The notes: generated from the sequence alone by a model not told the origin. A stretch of DNA of 47,500 nucleotides from Tubiluchus corallicola (GCA_030141605.1 JAQGDQ010000154.1:410001-457500), one strand, 5' to 3'. Positions 25,830 to 39,897 are shown, numbered from the stretch's first letter. Translations and numbers: made by a program.

Positions 25830-27159
25830 GTAAGTTGTCAGTTTTAATATGCATACTACCGATATATTTCATGAATTATTTGTAAAATATCTTATTTTAT
25901 AAATTATCCTGGTGTAGTGTTCAAGCAAAAAATATATCCAATGCACAAAAGTGATTCGTATGTAAATGATTTCAAACTCTATAAAACAATAAACTATCAC
26001 ACTAAAAATTAATTATACGCTTTACGTTCTAATATTTCGTAATTATTTGTCACCAGTTATTGCTAATTCTGATCCTGTCTGATCATTTTCTTAACAAAGT
26101 TTTTTTATTTGATATAATTAAGGCTAAACAAGTGCACCCATATAGGCTTGTAATAAAGATGTGCTAGACAAATTTATCACTCCTTGTTGTACCAACATGT
26201 AGACTGAATGTTTATGCAGAGATTACACAGCTAACGTGGCCAGGCTATTAGAAGCCAATTGTACAATAAATATTTAAAATTTCTTAGTAATAAATTTGAA
26301 TTTTTGTTTCGTTGTGCCTGTATATTTTATGTTCGTTTTCAGTATAGGCATAACGTGGTATCACAATTACAATTTCAATGATTTTTGACTATTGAATGTC
26401 CCAATCGTTCACAGCTGTTGAAGATAATTCCAACTTCCCAGATGATTGCGTTTCATGCACTCAGATATTTTATGAATTAGTTTAATTAGTAAAATGTGTA
26501 TTACGATTCTGTATAGGTCTACGTGTTAAAAAGAATTTAAATAAAAAATTAAATAAGGTATAAATTTGTTATGCGACACTGATAATGATATACGTTATAT
26601 AAAATTATTTTGTGAATTCTACACTAATGCTTTAAAGTATCTGATTTTTTATAGATTTAAAGTATAGATTTAAAAACAAATTTTCAGTCAATTTTAAAAA
26701 CATGACGATTGAAAATATAGTAATATATATGATTGAAATATTTTTTTGTATTATGGGGCAGTAAATAAGTTGCAATTTGGCGACCAAGATTGTCAAAACC
26801 CCAGCTTAACCTTAACGTTTCCTAAAACTTAAGGCTAATTTTTTCTATAACAACATAACGTGTCCAAGCTAGTTGGTGAATTTCCACCTGAGGTTCTTAA
26901 CACAATGCAATTCGACACTTGATCAATTCTATAGTGTTACGAAAGTTGGGAAACAACAAGGCTGAGTTGATTACCAATTTAATAATCCACAGGCCTTCTT
27001 CTAAAGCTGTGAATAAATGCTACGAATCCTTTTAAAAACACACGCAAAACAATCATTATGTAACAGTGCCTCCTTGTAGAAGAGTAGGGTGTTAAACGAA
27101 ATTTATTTTGCACAAATTGGAAGAAATCTTACAAGATAGGCGCTTGACAAGCGGCGTCT

Positions 27160-27600
27160 TTTGTACCGGATTTGACTTAGTCATATTAATGATGCTATCA
27201 GCACTAGGCGTTTGTGTAATAAGTAATTTTCTCATTAGCATTAGCGGTTAATTATAATTTTCTAAAAACCTGAAGGCGCGGGAAAATTTGTTTTGATAAT
27301 TTTTTTTTTCTGTTAATGATCTCTACTTCGAGAAGCGTAATTCACCTTATCAATAATGTCTAAATGCATTGGACATTATTGCATGTATACATTTATGAAT
27401 ATGAAGGCAATCAATTAACCTTGCATTTTACCAATTGCCACCAATTGATGCCTCTCAATCATTCTACATAATAACAGGCCGATAATTAAATATTTAAGGA
27501 GGCGCTCAGGCCTGCTATGCATCACATTAATTGTATCTTTCTCGTGTATACTGTTCAAATATTTTATTAATTAGTCGTCCAGCAATTGCCATATGCTACC
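27160..27600. promoter_or_regulatory. candidate intronic enhancer of Vsx
   Basis: Dense homeodomain-type sites: TCATTAGCATTAGCGG and GTTAATTATAATT at 27233-27258, CAATCAATTAACC near 27410, ACCAATTGCCACCAATTG near 27430, and ATTAATTAGTC near 27567. The sequence is complex and free of simple repeats. Location 1.3-1.8 kb into intron 1 suits a Vsx enhancer; this is inference. Confidence 0.33.
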
Positions 27601-28750
27601 TATATGCTGCCCTCAAGTCAGAAACAAAATAGTTGTGTACAGAGAGACAACAAGAGGCTTATCAATCTAATTTGACCAATTTGAATGCTGTCACAAACAT
27701 GTTGTGGTATAGAAAGGACGAATGAACAAACAAACTAATTACATATGCTGCGTTTTTCTCTCTAAAATAAATCGAGAAAATAAGTAAAAAAGGAATGAAA
27801 CGTGTAGAATTAGTTTTATATTGATATTTAATCAAATTTCGATTTAAAGTTTAAGTGATAGTGTCGTTCATACATTCGATTACTTAAGTGAAATATAATT
27901 ACGGAGGCAAAATTTCTCAACGAATAATTATTTAAAATAATATTTTGAAGTAGAAATATTATATATATGAGTGTCGCGTTCATTTATAATTATATAAACA
28001 TAAATAATTTTTTACTTGTCTAAAAACAAAAAAAATGAAATTGACAACTATAAGCCTAGTGAGCACTAAGATTGTGTAGTCCTACAATAAATTGACTATC
28101 AAACATGAGGTGTATTGTACTTATTAACCTAAAGGAAGTTTTATTAATACTGTTTTTAGCATTAAACATAAAATTTTTATACTGTGAGTGTATTACACTT
28201 TTTTGATACATTTATTCTGAAGAATAAATTAGCCACATTCAGTGTTGTAATTACTGATATTCATAGTAAATACATCGACAATGTGTTATATTTGTCGTAC
28301 AATTCATCTCTTAATAATAGTTAACAAGTACACCACGTAGTCCAAGTATAAATGTTGAGAAAATTATAAATTTTTAAAACGTTAAATTGAGCACTATGCG
28401 TACACAATTAAAGTTTTATTTTTTTTTACCAGCTGAAAAATTTTTAATAATCAAAATTGTATTTGCAAATTCATTTTGTAACTTTATTTTTTACCATTTA
28501 CAAGTTACAAGGGTATATATACACGTAGATATACACACGTCATGCAAGTTGTGGCACTCGTGTTATTGTGGCAATGTCAACAATGTAAAATCAATAACAC
28601 AATAATAATAGTAATAATAATATATTGTAGGGAAATAATTATTGTAAACGCATCTGTATCATTATATTCCAGCACTGTAGAATACAAGCAGTTTCTCTAA
28701 AATACGAAATATACATTTGTATTGTTTCAAATAGTTTCTCATTCCTGTTT

Positions 28751-28829
28751 TAATTGTATGCACGGAAGTTTAATTGTATGCATGGAATCTTAATTGTATG
28801 CATGGAATCTTAATTGTAAGCACGGAAGC
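28751..28829. repeat. 20-bp tandem repeat, four copies, with homeodomain/POU-like sites
   Basis: TAATTGTATGCANGGAANYY recurs at 28751, 28771, 28791 and 28811, an exact 20-bp period. The first and last copies have CACGG and the middle two have CATGG. Each copy has a TAATTG homeodomain core; the first three also have TATGCA, a POU/octamer half site, which the fourth changes to TAAGCA. It lies in intron 1, 2.9 kb after exon 1. Confidence 0.85.
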
Positions 28830-28989
28830 CATGTAGTAACTGCGTGTTATAACGCTCACTGTTTGAACTCTCCCCTCCACTGCTGCCTAGAATGAAAGGA
28901 AAACAGAAGCCATGTTTTGATATCATTAACTATCTGCGGCGACTGTCAGTCAAGAAATCCTATTTGTTCAGCAAACTAAGTGCCAATTG

Positions 28990-29310
28990 TAGCTTTGTGT
29001 GTGAACAAGGATAAAGCAATATTGCTAAATAGTGCACTTTTGTTCTATAGGCTGCAAATGTAGCAAATTAGTGTGGCGTAGATTAGCTCTCGATAATATT
29101 TTTATCAGCGTGATGTATCTATGCACGCGACCTCTTCTTGTCAGGCCTATGTCACGTGACCTGCCATTTGCCATTGCAAAAGCTAAACAATAAGTGCACT
29201 GATTATTCTACTGTCTCTAATTAGTTAATTTCATTAGGAGTAAATTATCGTTATTTAATACGGGTTTAATTTGATTGAATTAAATTATTGCGTAGGAATT
29301 GCCATTAGTA
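28990..29310. promoter_or_regulatory. candidate intronic enhancer with VSX-type site CTAATTAG
   Basis: Contains CTAATTAG at 29217-29224, the palindromic consensus bound by VSX homeodomains themselves, followed by GTTAATTTCATTAGG. It also has GTCACGTGAC near 29151 (an E-box palindrome) and CAAATTAG near 29064. This suggests possible autoregulation, as inference. Confidence 0.33.
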
Positions 29311-30462
29311 ATAAAACGTGGCTGTTTGATGATAATATATTTATAGCGAGCAATCTGTTGTTTTAGTGTTAGGAAGAAAATCATTGTATTTATGTGATTT
29401 CATAAACGTGTTTAGTAGTTTGCGTTTCATGTCGTATGTTGAATCGTCTTTTGGAGGTGGATTAAAAGGGCAGATTTTAATGAAGGAATTGCATCCATAC
29501 AGTTATACTGATTCAGAAACAAATGATTTCATTATATTTATATTGCTGAAAATAAGAATACAAGCAAACGAAATTAATCAAAAAAGAGAATTGCTTTAAT
29601 TTGATTAACCTGTAAAAACACACAAAAAAATCATTAAAAAAGATGTTAGCGAATAGTTATAAAATTGATTTTCCACGCCCATTTATCAACACAAGGACTT
29701 CTTTGAAGGCATTAAATATTAATTCATAAAACCCGCAATATTTGCACTTTTAAGTGTGTTTTGTAACTACTAAAGAACGGCTTTTCTTAAATTTAATATC
29801 AAATATTTTATTAAATATAGTTGTCTAAATTTATTAGCAAGCAGAACTTATATATCGTCTTTAACAATAGCTGCAACGTTTAGAATATCGGTGCTTCTAT
29901 AATTGTTTTAATTAATCTTCAAAATTAATTTTGAGACGACGTATGATCCTGAAAAAAGACCAAATTATGATTTGTTTGAATTATTTGAAGACACGTGCAA
30001 AGAAGGATTCATTCATGACTTTTTCGTCATGATTTTTTTCATTTAAACTTTAAATCTTTGGCTAGTAGGTATATTATCGTGCACTATACATCCCACAACA
30101 AACTCTAGTGCTGTATATGAATGTGTACGTCGAGTAATTTTTGAAATTTTCATCGCCTGAGTAGTTATTAGCCCCAATCCACCATTTTAGTTATGGTACT
30201 TCAGTATGTCAATCAGAGGCAGACCTGTTTTACAGCTTTGGAAATGTTTGTACGTGAGAAAGCACTGCAATGGTGACTATGACCAAATATATAGACCTTA
30301 ACTGATCAAATTTTATTGAATGTTGTTGATCAATTTTAGTGATCAAGCCAATTGTAAAAAAAAAATATTTTGTCTTATTCAAATTGGTGTAGACCACTTC
30401 CAAGATAACTGATGGTTTCGTAATTGTTGATTAAACTGTTATCTAAGTTAAATAAAGAAATG

Positions 30463-30642
<180 letters not shown>

Positions 30643-31419
30643 TTTCAAACATCTAAAAATGGCCAACAACATAGCTAAAACTATATGAGCTGCTAAGGTT
30701 AGTATTTGAGTTAGTAAATTTTTTATGAACAAAACACAAAAGACAACAATACTATACAAAATTTGACAGTTTGTATATAGTATTTACAATTTCTTGTTTC
30801 AAAATTTCTAGTTTTAAAATAAAATAAAAAAAACTAATAAAGCAAAAATGGGATGAAAGTGGGATAAAAGAACAAACATCGTCTTATGAACTATAACTGA
30901 ATAATAGGAGTGTCGTATGCAATTTTTAAATATATAATCATGATATTAAGCAAATGGAAATTAGTCAGTTAGCTAAAGAGTCACTGTTTGGTAATGGAAT
31001 GTTTTAAAATAGGTAGGTCGAGTTGCCCAAACAAATTTTGTAATGCAGTTGGTGTTTCATTTAAAATAATTTGTAGTAAAACAAAGCAGTATTAATAGGC
31101 GTTTTTTCTTGTAATTCAGGTTTGGTGCTTTTACGATTTTGGCACTAAATTTTGTTTTAAAATTAAATATGTAAAAATATATCCTTATGCACAATGTGCA
31201 CCCGTCTTTTTTAAAAATACCATAACCTTGAACACAAGAGGAAGCAAATTCACTTACTAACGATTATTTATGAATTTATTAATTAGTGAAATACGTATAG
31301 TGATTAATAAGTATTAGTCTAATATAAGTAAAAATAAATAGATACAATCAATCATATAAAAAATTGATTTTACTATATTTATTCCTAAATATTTCCACTC
31401 ATATTGTCTTCATGATAAA

Positions 31420-31760
31420 TCATAAGCTCGAGCGTGCGAGGCCTTTCATTGCTCGTCTCTTTCATCTCGTCCAACACTCAAGTATAATTTAATGTACCTC
31501 ACATGATGTGTTTCGAAGGAAATTAAAAGCTAATCAATTTCTCAAAGCCGTAGCATCAATTCTCCTGATGAAAAGCATGATGACATGACAGTACGTGAGT
31601 TATGACTGTTCCTGTGGGTTAAGTGCTTCTGAGGCGTTGATCTCGTGGTAATTGCTTTAATTGCGAATCCATCGCCGTCATTATACGTGTCAAAATGCTG
31701 CAGTCTGTACCGAGATATCCACGTGGCTTCAGAAATACGTGTTTGCTAGTAGTAGGTGTG
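31420..31760. promoter_or_regulatory. candidate intronic regulatory block
   Basis: Complex, CpG-containing stretch with AGCTAATCAATTT near 31529 and two TAATTGC words 9 bp apart at 31649 and 31658. A 66-codon minus-strand ORF covers part of it but resembles nothing known. Confidence 0.25.
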
Positions 31761-32639
31761 AAGTACAGGATGTTCGTCATTGAGTTTTGTTTTAGGTTTT
31801 TACGAGAAATGCACTTCAAAAAATACGGCTATGTTTTAGATGATTGGGTCCAAAAATAAATGATTAAAATATTTTTTATCGTTAGCTCTTATTATACATT
31901 GTGTATATGAAACAACCGTATTTAAATGCGCATAAATCATAAATGAAGTTATGAACAATTAAATATGTAGCAAATGCTTTAAAAAATTCAAATACTGAAC
32001 ATATATAGAGTATAGTTTTGTGATATTTCTGTGCTTAATATGTCCCAGTCCACAAAATGAAGACCTGTGATTTTTTTTTATATTAATTTTTCATTAAATT
32101 CATTTTAATACCGTTTTATGCTACACTTGCTTGATATATTAATTTACATGCTGTATATAGAGCAATACTGTAATTTCACGTTTTGTTTTTGATATTTCTT
32201 CATAATAGTATCCTTAAAATATAACTGTATATCATTAAAATATACATAGCACCCATAAATAATAATTTACTAAAAATGCTGAAATAATTATTCAACTGTG
32301 ATATAATTACAAACATTTCTTGTGTTCTGTATGCATGATATGTTCTGCAACTAGGCAAATGTTTCTTTTAATTAGTTACATATTTTTTCATTTTGAGTTA
32401 GGGATTATTTAGGAAGTAATAAGTTATAACAATTACTTCCTTTTATAAGGATCAACACGTATGTAACTTGTTTTAACGATTATTTTTACATTTTGCAGAA
32501 GTTCATGTAGCTATTTCATAGATAAACGATTATAAACTTAACTTTGGCCACCATGCAGTCATTTATGTAGCCCATATTGTCTATTTATTGTCATACGTTG
32601 TGATACCCGCCATTACTCTGGCAAAACTGTTTTATATGA

Positions 32640-32790
32640 ATAGGCCATGAGTACGAGTAACTCGCTTGTCATCTGCTGGGCGCAATTAATTAGCATGAGT
32701 GATCACAACTGCATCATATAATTAGAGTAATGGGCATGTAATGTGCCGAAGCCACCCGGGAGAAATCAACTATTACTTACAACTGTATGT
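32640..32790. promoter_or_regulatory. candidate intronic regulatory block
   Basis: GCAATTAATTAGCATG near 32682, ATAATTAGAGTAATGG near 32719 and GCCACCCGGG occur within 150 bp. No ORF. Confidence 0.22.
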
Positions 32791-32836
32791 AATGCCGCAA
32801 AATCAGTTTTTACTAGAAGAATATGCGATGGTTCTT

Positions 32837-32965
32837 GTACAGCATGAAAACTCAGTACTTAAACATGCTCAGGCAGGGCCTATGTAATCTCGAAGTATGA
32901 TTTCATGTAATGTCACCTCATAAGCAATGCCTGAACGTTTTTAATGCTTTACTTTCATGCTGTAC
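32837..32965. other. 129-nt imperfect hairpin in Vsx intron 1
   Basis: The outer 13 bases GTACAGCATGAAA (32837-32849) pair perfectly with TTTCATGCTGTAC (32953-32965). Further in, CAGGCA (32870-32875) pairs with TGCCTG (32928-32933), and CCTATG (32879-32884) pairs with CATAAG (32919-32924) with one mismatch. The arms are 48 and 47 nt around a loop of about 34 nt. It could be a small foldback or MITE remnant, or an RNA hairpin. No target-site duplication is obvious. Confidence 0.7.
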
Positions 32966-35189
32966 CCGAATCAGCGTGTATATTTTTCTGCTAAAATTTT
33001 TCTGGCAGTGTGGATGTTACTCCAGATATTAGTAATATGGAACTGCACAGGTACATAGGTCTTGCAGATTAACAGTTTACTCACTTTAGCAAGCATAACG
33101 ATATCATAATTCGAAGTCATTGCAAATGCATATTGTAAATTTCACATAATTTCATTATCTGCATCTGCTTGTGTACAGGAAAATTGATAATATATGAAGT
33201 TACATAATGTTCCCACAGATGCTATTTATCCTGGTCACATTTAACTTGAGTTTCTGTAGATTAATGACGCCAGTTTATTCAAATTTTTCGTACATTAAAT
33301 TGTTTAATACAGATTTTCAGTTCACTGTCTTAAGACTTAATTCAACAAAATTCTAAAAAATGTTCTCTGGCAAGCCATAGACCGGTCACTCAATGTTTGT
33401 TTCTTAATATAATTTGCTCCAAGATAAATTATATCTTTTCACCAGTAAAAAGTATGTATTTTTTGACGGGTGGCAGCATAAGTACACGTGGAAATATTTC
33501 TGTAATAACTTAAACAAAATATTGAAATACAAATTTTTGACTTTTTACCTAGATGTTTGTAAATTTATCAGTTTTTTAAATGTAGATGAATACTGAATTT
33601 TTGTGAACTTTTATAGCAGCTTTTTGTATAAATGAAAATAGAACATTGGAGAAAGTGCTGGCACGGTGCTGGTCACCAAAGTCGGGCAGTTATTTCAAGG
33701 TCAGGTAATGGCAGCGTATGAAGAAAATAACAATGAAATTATACCTACAATGTGGGTTCATAAGAAAACTTATGCTAGACCTTTGACATACACGTGACAA
33801 GCTGTCAGAATTCTAAGTAGATAAATTACAATTTAAAAAAAATTGTCACATTGGTTAGCTGCAAACTTATACAAAAGTACATTAACTGTTGGTATCAGAT
33901 TTGGCTGATGTTTAGATGTCAAACACTCTTAATTTCGCCGTCAGTTGTTGAGACAAGTAAAAGTTGTAGCCACTCCGGGGGAACAAGAGATCTCCAGCAG
34001 CTGTCAATCAAACACTTCAAATCTTCGAGGGCCGTTCCATATTTTGGTAGTTACCAGTAATACTGACAGCAAGCCATTGGTCTCAGGGCACAAAGGTAGA
34101 AGTAGTGAAGGCAGGACAGCAAAATAATGCAAGTGTTTCTATTGAAATGCTGAGTGTTTTCACAAAATGCAAGAAAGGTGCCTTAGACGTGCCTATTGCT
34201 ATACTCTGTGTTTGCCTCTATAGGTGTCCATTAGTCCAACTAGATCCTGTACAAATTTAGCCAAATTCAGATACATATATTTAGACAAGCAACTACTTGG
34301 TTGTCTATCAAGCCCCTTTCTGCTGTCAAAATGACTGACCTACCGTGGACTGAGACCTTGTCTTCAAATAAACATCTTTGTACTAATAATAATTGAATTT
34401 ATCGACGACAACAGCGCCATTCGGCGGATTAGATTCTTTTAGCGTTTAAAACACTTCGTTTAGCTAGAGTGGTAAAAAGATAAAATACCGGTTTTCCGAA
34501 AACACATGCTGCCGAACTGTCTTACAGAAAGCACGCTAACAAAAACATGCCCCCTGGAACATTTTTACTTTTTCAGATGTTTTGGATAGACCCGGTACAG
34601 GAAAAGTTCTGCATAAAAGAACCAAGAAAATTCGACCTTTCTGTACAAAGCACCAAAAACGTATTATTCATAATTATTCAAATATCTGGCATTAGTGTGT
34701 ATGCCTCGAGCTTTCGATATAAATAACAGTGAATACTCACTTCACTAATTTGTTGACGTAGCGAACACTTTCCCGCCCCCAGAGTTTACGTAAACCTTCT
34801 AGAGTGGAAAGTTAACCCTTTGTTCTTCGAGTTCTGACAATATTTTGTTTTCTTCCAGTACGGATGGGGTACAATCGCTGTATAGCCTTCTTGTCAGTAT
34901 GAGCTCTCTCCATTAACACATTAGCAGACGATGAAGAGGTCACGTTTAGTTGAACCAAGCTCCCCTGCCACGCTACTATATTAGCTTAAATATCTTGAGA
35001 ACAATGACTACAATAAAACAACCCCGTAGAAGTTTCACACCTAACAGGTTAAATTTACGGAACAACATCAAACTGTCAAAAATTTGCGTCGTTAGTACGC
35101 CTAATTTGTGTTCCTGCTAGATATTGATGGCGAAAAATGATAGCGACGACGCCTTTCAATGCCAAAATTGCAATGATGAAGAAGAAAGA

Positions 35190-35200
35190 AGAAGATGATA

Positions 35201-35241
<41 letters not shown>

Positions 35242-35375
35242 AATGCCACTGGTGGTGATGAAGGCAGCAAATGTTGTGATGGTGGTGATGATCGTGGTGA
35301 TTGTGATAGCAATGATAGTGGCGACCTTGTTCGTGATTAATAATGATGACGATAATGATGATGATGATTTCGAAA
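35190..35375. repeat. (GAT)n microsatellite and degenerate flank
   Basis: Pure GAT/ATG for about 50 bp (35195-35242), followed by degenerate GGTGATGATGG-type units to 35375. Poly-Asp, poly-Met and poly-Ile frames derive from it. Confidence 0.92.
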
Positions 35376-35929
35376 TTGACAATTACATTGACACTAGTGT
35401 GAATTGACGTGACATTATTGTTGCTGGAAATGATGCTATTTTATTCATTTTTACGTTTTCACTGAAACTGATTTCCATGTTGGCAGCGTTTATGGCTAAT
35501 TCTGCTCGCAGTACGTTCTGGCAGTAATACGTTGAAGCCTATAACTGAGCTAAACAAGTACCCGAGAGGCAAATAACACAGAGATGTCATCGCGTATTTT
35601 GAAACAACTCTGTCATTCTGCTTGGCTGTAGATTAATGTAGTTACTAGATATCCAATAGCAAATCAATCTGTAGAAATGTGCAAATCTGTGTTATTGGTA
35701 ATATTGGATACCGTTGTGAAATTTAAACGAAACTTCATGTTGTACGGACGTTTGTTATCACGCAAACTTTAAACTGAAATACTGTACATCACCAAGTAGA
35801 CAAACGCGCATATTTGACAATTCTGGGTGGTGCATGCCCACACGCACACTCAGTGCTTGTAAACTGCCTGCCTCAGCACCCACTATGCAAATGGTGACGA
35901 CATCAGCCCCCTCAACATAAGTATCATAA

Positions 35930-36300
<371 letters not shown>

Positions 36301-36527
36301 CAACGCATGGCGTAAAAATGCGCGTTAAACTAAAAACAGGGAAAAGGAAAACTTAATTATTATATTTCTTTTTCTTCTTGCATATAAGCAAACGTCGTCC
36401 ATACGAAGCAAGTTTTTGTTGTTGTTTTTGCTGATGTAATTAAAAGCGACAGATCGTAAGCAGGAGTGGCCAAACAAAAACCCAGCGCACGTTTATAAGC
36501 TTCATGTAATCCTCAAGTAGATTGTTC

Positions 36528-36549
36528 ATTGTGCACAAATGTGCACAAT
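36528..36549. other. perfect inverted repeat ATTGTGCACA-AA-TGTGCACAAT
   Basis: Two 10-bp arms separated by AA, exact, in intron 1. Each arm contains the self-complementary word GTGCAC. Confidence 0.85.
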
Positions 36550-36949
36550 CGTCTGTCTTGTAACAACAATGCTACTTTACAAGCCGTATAATCAGCTTGA
36601 CAGCATCGGGAAAATCTGAAACGTTTTCATTATCCTAATCAGTTTAATTAATATCGTCGGTTTCGGGTTATTACCGCAGGAGTTATTATTACGCGCTCTA
36701 CGTAGAATGGCAAATTCACATGAAACCATGCGGATTCGTGACATTGATAAAGCATAAAAAACACACTAGGCAAAAATATCATTGAATTTTTTACCCTGCC
36801 TTGATGGCTTCATAAGCTCTGTACACATACAAACTGCGGAGTGAAATTTAATTTCACATTAAATTAACTTTAAAATCGCTTGTTAAAGATAAATAAAAGT
36901 TTTAAATTTTCAAAAAAATTAACTTCGAATTTATATAACTTACATACAG

Positions 36950-36985
36950 GGGCGTCGTGCACCAAAAAAAAAATAGGGGGGCCCG
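36950..36985. other. possible hAT-like element end
   Basis: CAGGGGCGTCGTGCACC followed by an A-run and TAGGGGGGCCC resembles terminal sequences of hAT-like elements in marine invertebrates. No matching right end was found within 1 kb. Confidence 0.25.
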
Positions 36986-37852
36986 GCTGTATATAATGGC
37001 GGAACTTAACTGTTTAAAAAACGTATGATTTTGAATTCCCACACAGTATTTTGCCCGCAAGAAAAACGAGTTATTTATTCCCAACTGGCATTTAACTTAA
37101 AGCTATAGCAACAGAAACTTAATTAAAACTAAAAATTAATTTACAAGTATTTATTAGCTGTCGTGAATCCAAAGATTCGACGAAAAGACGACTACCAAAA
37201 CATATGTACCTTTAATTTAATATTTTTAACAATTACTAAACTTTTTATTCCGAGGCAAGATGAAGATGTTGAACAAACAACAGCTGTACCGTACATAGTT
37301 ACATAGCTGTACTACTAAATAAAAGTTTAGTCTCTAAAAATGACCAAAATCTTTCGTTTCAACATAGCTTGAAAAAATCATAAGCAAAATGCATTATCAA
37401 AAATATATTAAAAACTTGAAAAAGCCCATTAGGGAAAAATTGGAAACAAAGAAATAAAGGTTTCTCCTCTTACGTCGGCATTTGAACTTCGACCGCAGAA
37501 ATTGTTTACTTCCGTAACAAGATATGAGAATTACAAAAAAACAATTACGGCGTGACCACTGTATTTGACCTTTGAAGATTGACTGGCATTTTGAGAAATT
37601 TCAAATTTTTTGAACTATGAGGATCCTCTTTCTTAGCTCTGTTGACCACGAACAATAACCCTGTCTGCTGTCGCTTAATGCAATATTAAATATTAGCTCT
37701 AACTGTGGAAGCGCTACGTTTCGTAACCCATGGGAAATTAGAGTATTAATATTAGCTTTTAGCCAAGTGACACGGCTGAAGGGAGAGCATTGTGGGTGAA
37801 CGCTGTAGAAGATTTACTCAACAAACCCTCGCACAGTAGTATGAATGAATAG

Positions 37853-38250
37853 GTAGGCAGATAGATGGATGGATGGACGGATGGGTGGATGGATGGATGG
37901 ATTGATGGATGGATGGATGGATGGATTGATGGATGGATGGATGGATGGATGGATGGATGGATGGATGGATGGATGGATGGATGGATGGATGGATGGATGG
38001 ATGGATGGATGGATGGAAGGATGGATAGATAGATGGATGAGTGGATGGATGGATGAATGAATGGATGAATGGATGGATGGATGGATGGATGGATGGATGG
38101 ATGGATGGATGGACGGACAGACGGACGGACGGATGGATGGATGGATGGATGCATGTTAATAGGTAGGTAGGTAGGTAGGTAGGTTGGTAGGTAAGTAGGC
38201 AGGCAGGCAGACAGACAGACAGACAGACAGACAATTAGGCAGACAGGCAC
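37853..38250. repeat. compound (GATG)n-(GTAG)n-(CAGA)n array
   Basis: About 290 bp of GATG with GAAG, GACG and ATTG variants, then about 40 bp of GTAG, then GCAG, then GACA/CAGA. Each block differs from the next by one base of the unit. Confidence 0.95.
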
Positions 38251-38649
38251 TTATTTTTATATGGATACACTGAAATTATTGTATTGTATACTTTCATAAT
38301 GGTCCATGCAGTTAGTAAAGTGTAAAATAGAATGTATTTAACGAACAGTATTTAAATAGACTAAATCAGCGAACATCTAAACAAGCTATTTTTATGCAAA
38401 TCGTTTCAAATAAGCTTATTTAACCACTCGAATACTACAGAAGAATAGTACAACTATGATGCAGAGCCAGAAAGTAGAATTCATTGTTTTAAAAGTTGAT
38501 AACTTGTGTTATCAATTGTTTTTCTTCATTGTCTACTGAAGGAAGGCAGGAAAAACGTTACTAAACTTGTTAATGAACAATAATTGTTACTAATCACCAT
38601 ACATTAAAGATGTTTGTTTTCTTTAAACGAAAAACAGGTTGATTTTTCA

Positions 38650-39216
38650 CCCCCTACCCCATTTTGAAGTACGGTATAAAAGTATATATTTGACACCTGT
38701 AATAATGCCAAAGCGCTTCTGATAATTAAATGTTTAAGTTAAAAACTTAATTAACGGCTTGCGAGCCCAAATAGTGTTGACATCGCAACTGAATGTAATT
38801 TTCAACAACATAAACATTCCACGAGCGTGTTGCACGTGTTTGAGAAAGGAAAAATTTAACTACGAAATGCTACTGTACAACATTCAGTGTGATACACAAA
38901 GCTAGGCAAATGTTAAGTTTATGCTTTGAATTTCAAGTTTGTTGCTGTGCTCACGCTTGTGCTCTCGAACGTGTGCACCAGACGTCACAACTGAACAACT
39001 CTGGACTGAGAGATACAGTGCCTGTTTTTTGTGCAACGCGTTTCTGAGACGACGAAATGCATGTAATAGCAAAGAACTGCGCAAAATTAGGTTTCTGTGG
39101 TAATAATTCTTTCATGTAAGTCATTTGTGAAAAAATGTTTTGTTCCCTTTCAACATTTTATAGTGTAGATTGTTTTGAGCTGTAATTTAAGAGTTGATCC
39201 GGTTTCCGTTTAAAGC
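38650..39216 (+). repeat. interspersed repeat family B, copy 2
   Basis: Second copy of the 12680-13258 element, direct orientation, inside Vsx intron 1, 26 kb away. Indels break the minus-strand frame that is open in copy 1. Left and right boundaries are approximate because no terminal repeats or target duplications are evident. Confidence 0.78.
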
Positions 39217-39897
39217 TCGACTGAAAATAGATTTTTTGTAACCAATTTCATAGTAGCAGGAGGTGCCGCCTAACTATCTTTTTGGAACAGGTTAACTTGT
39301 AGTTATCAAAGAAACAGCCAGAGAATACCACAGATAAGAAGTCCGAAGAAAAACTGGATTTATCGGCATCTGTTCTGCATGTAAAAGCAACAAAGTGTAA
39401 TAAATACAATAATCAACAAAGAAATTGACAATGAAAAATTCAAAAGCGGCGCCCATCCAGACCAGCAATGTAAAGAATAATTAAGCGAAAAATTAATTAG
39501 AGATCCAGCTGTTCGGTTCCAGCTATTTGGCTAAGTGAATCCACTGTCATCAAAGTCAACTGCCATCGCTTCTACAAATACCGTCAAATGAATGTGACGT
39601 CGTCACAATGGCCGTCGTCATGGATGACGTCAATGAAAAAGAATTCGAACTTCTTTGGGTAGCAACAGTCTTACATCTTGCGCAGTTATGGCAGATTTGT
39701 TATTTTTGTAACGAGAGTACGACGGAAAACAGAAATATCATACCGAGCATAATAATATGTGGAAAATGTCCATCCTGCTTGCACATGCTAGAGCATGCTT
39801 TTTCTCACGCTACCTTGTTTCATTAGCTGGGATTCTGAAACAACAAATGTGATTTTTTTAGTCATGGCGTCCCATTTCAAGCTGTTAGCAACTCTAA

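Noticed and set aside
35137-35407. Acidic poly-Asp ORF
   Set aside because: Product of the GAT microsatellite in several frames on both strands.
37759-38250. 163-codon ORF rich in HPSI repeats
   Set aside because: Translation of the GATG tetranucleotide array; no independent coding signal.
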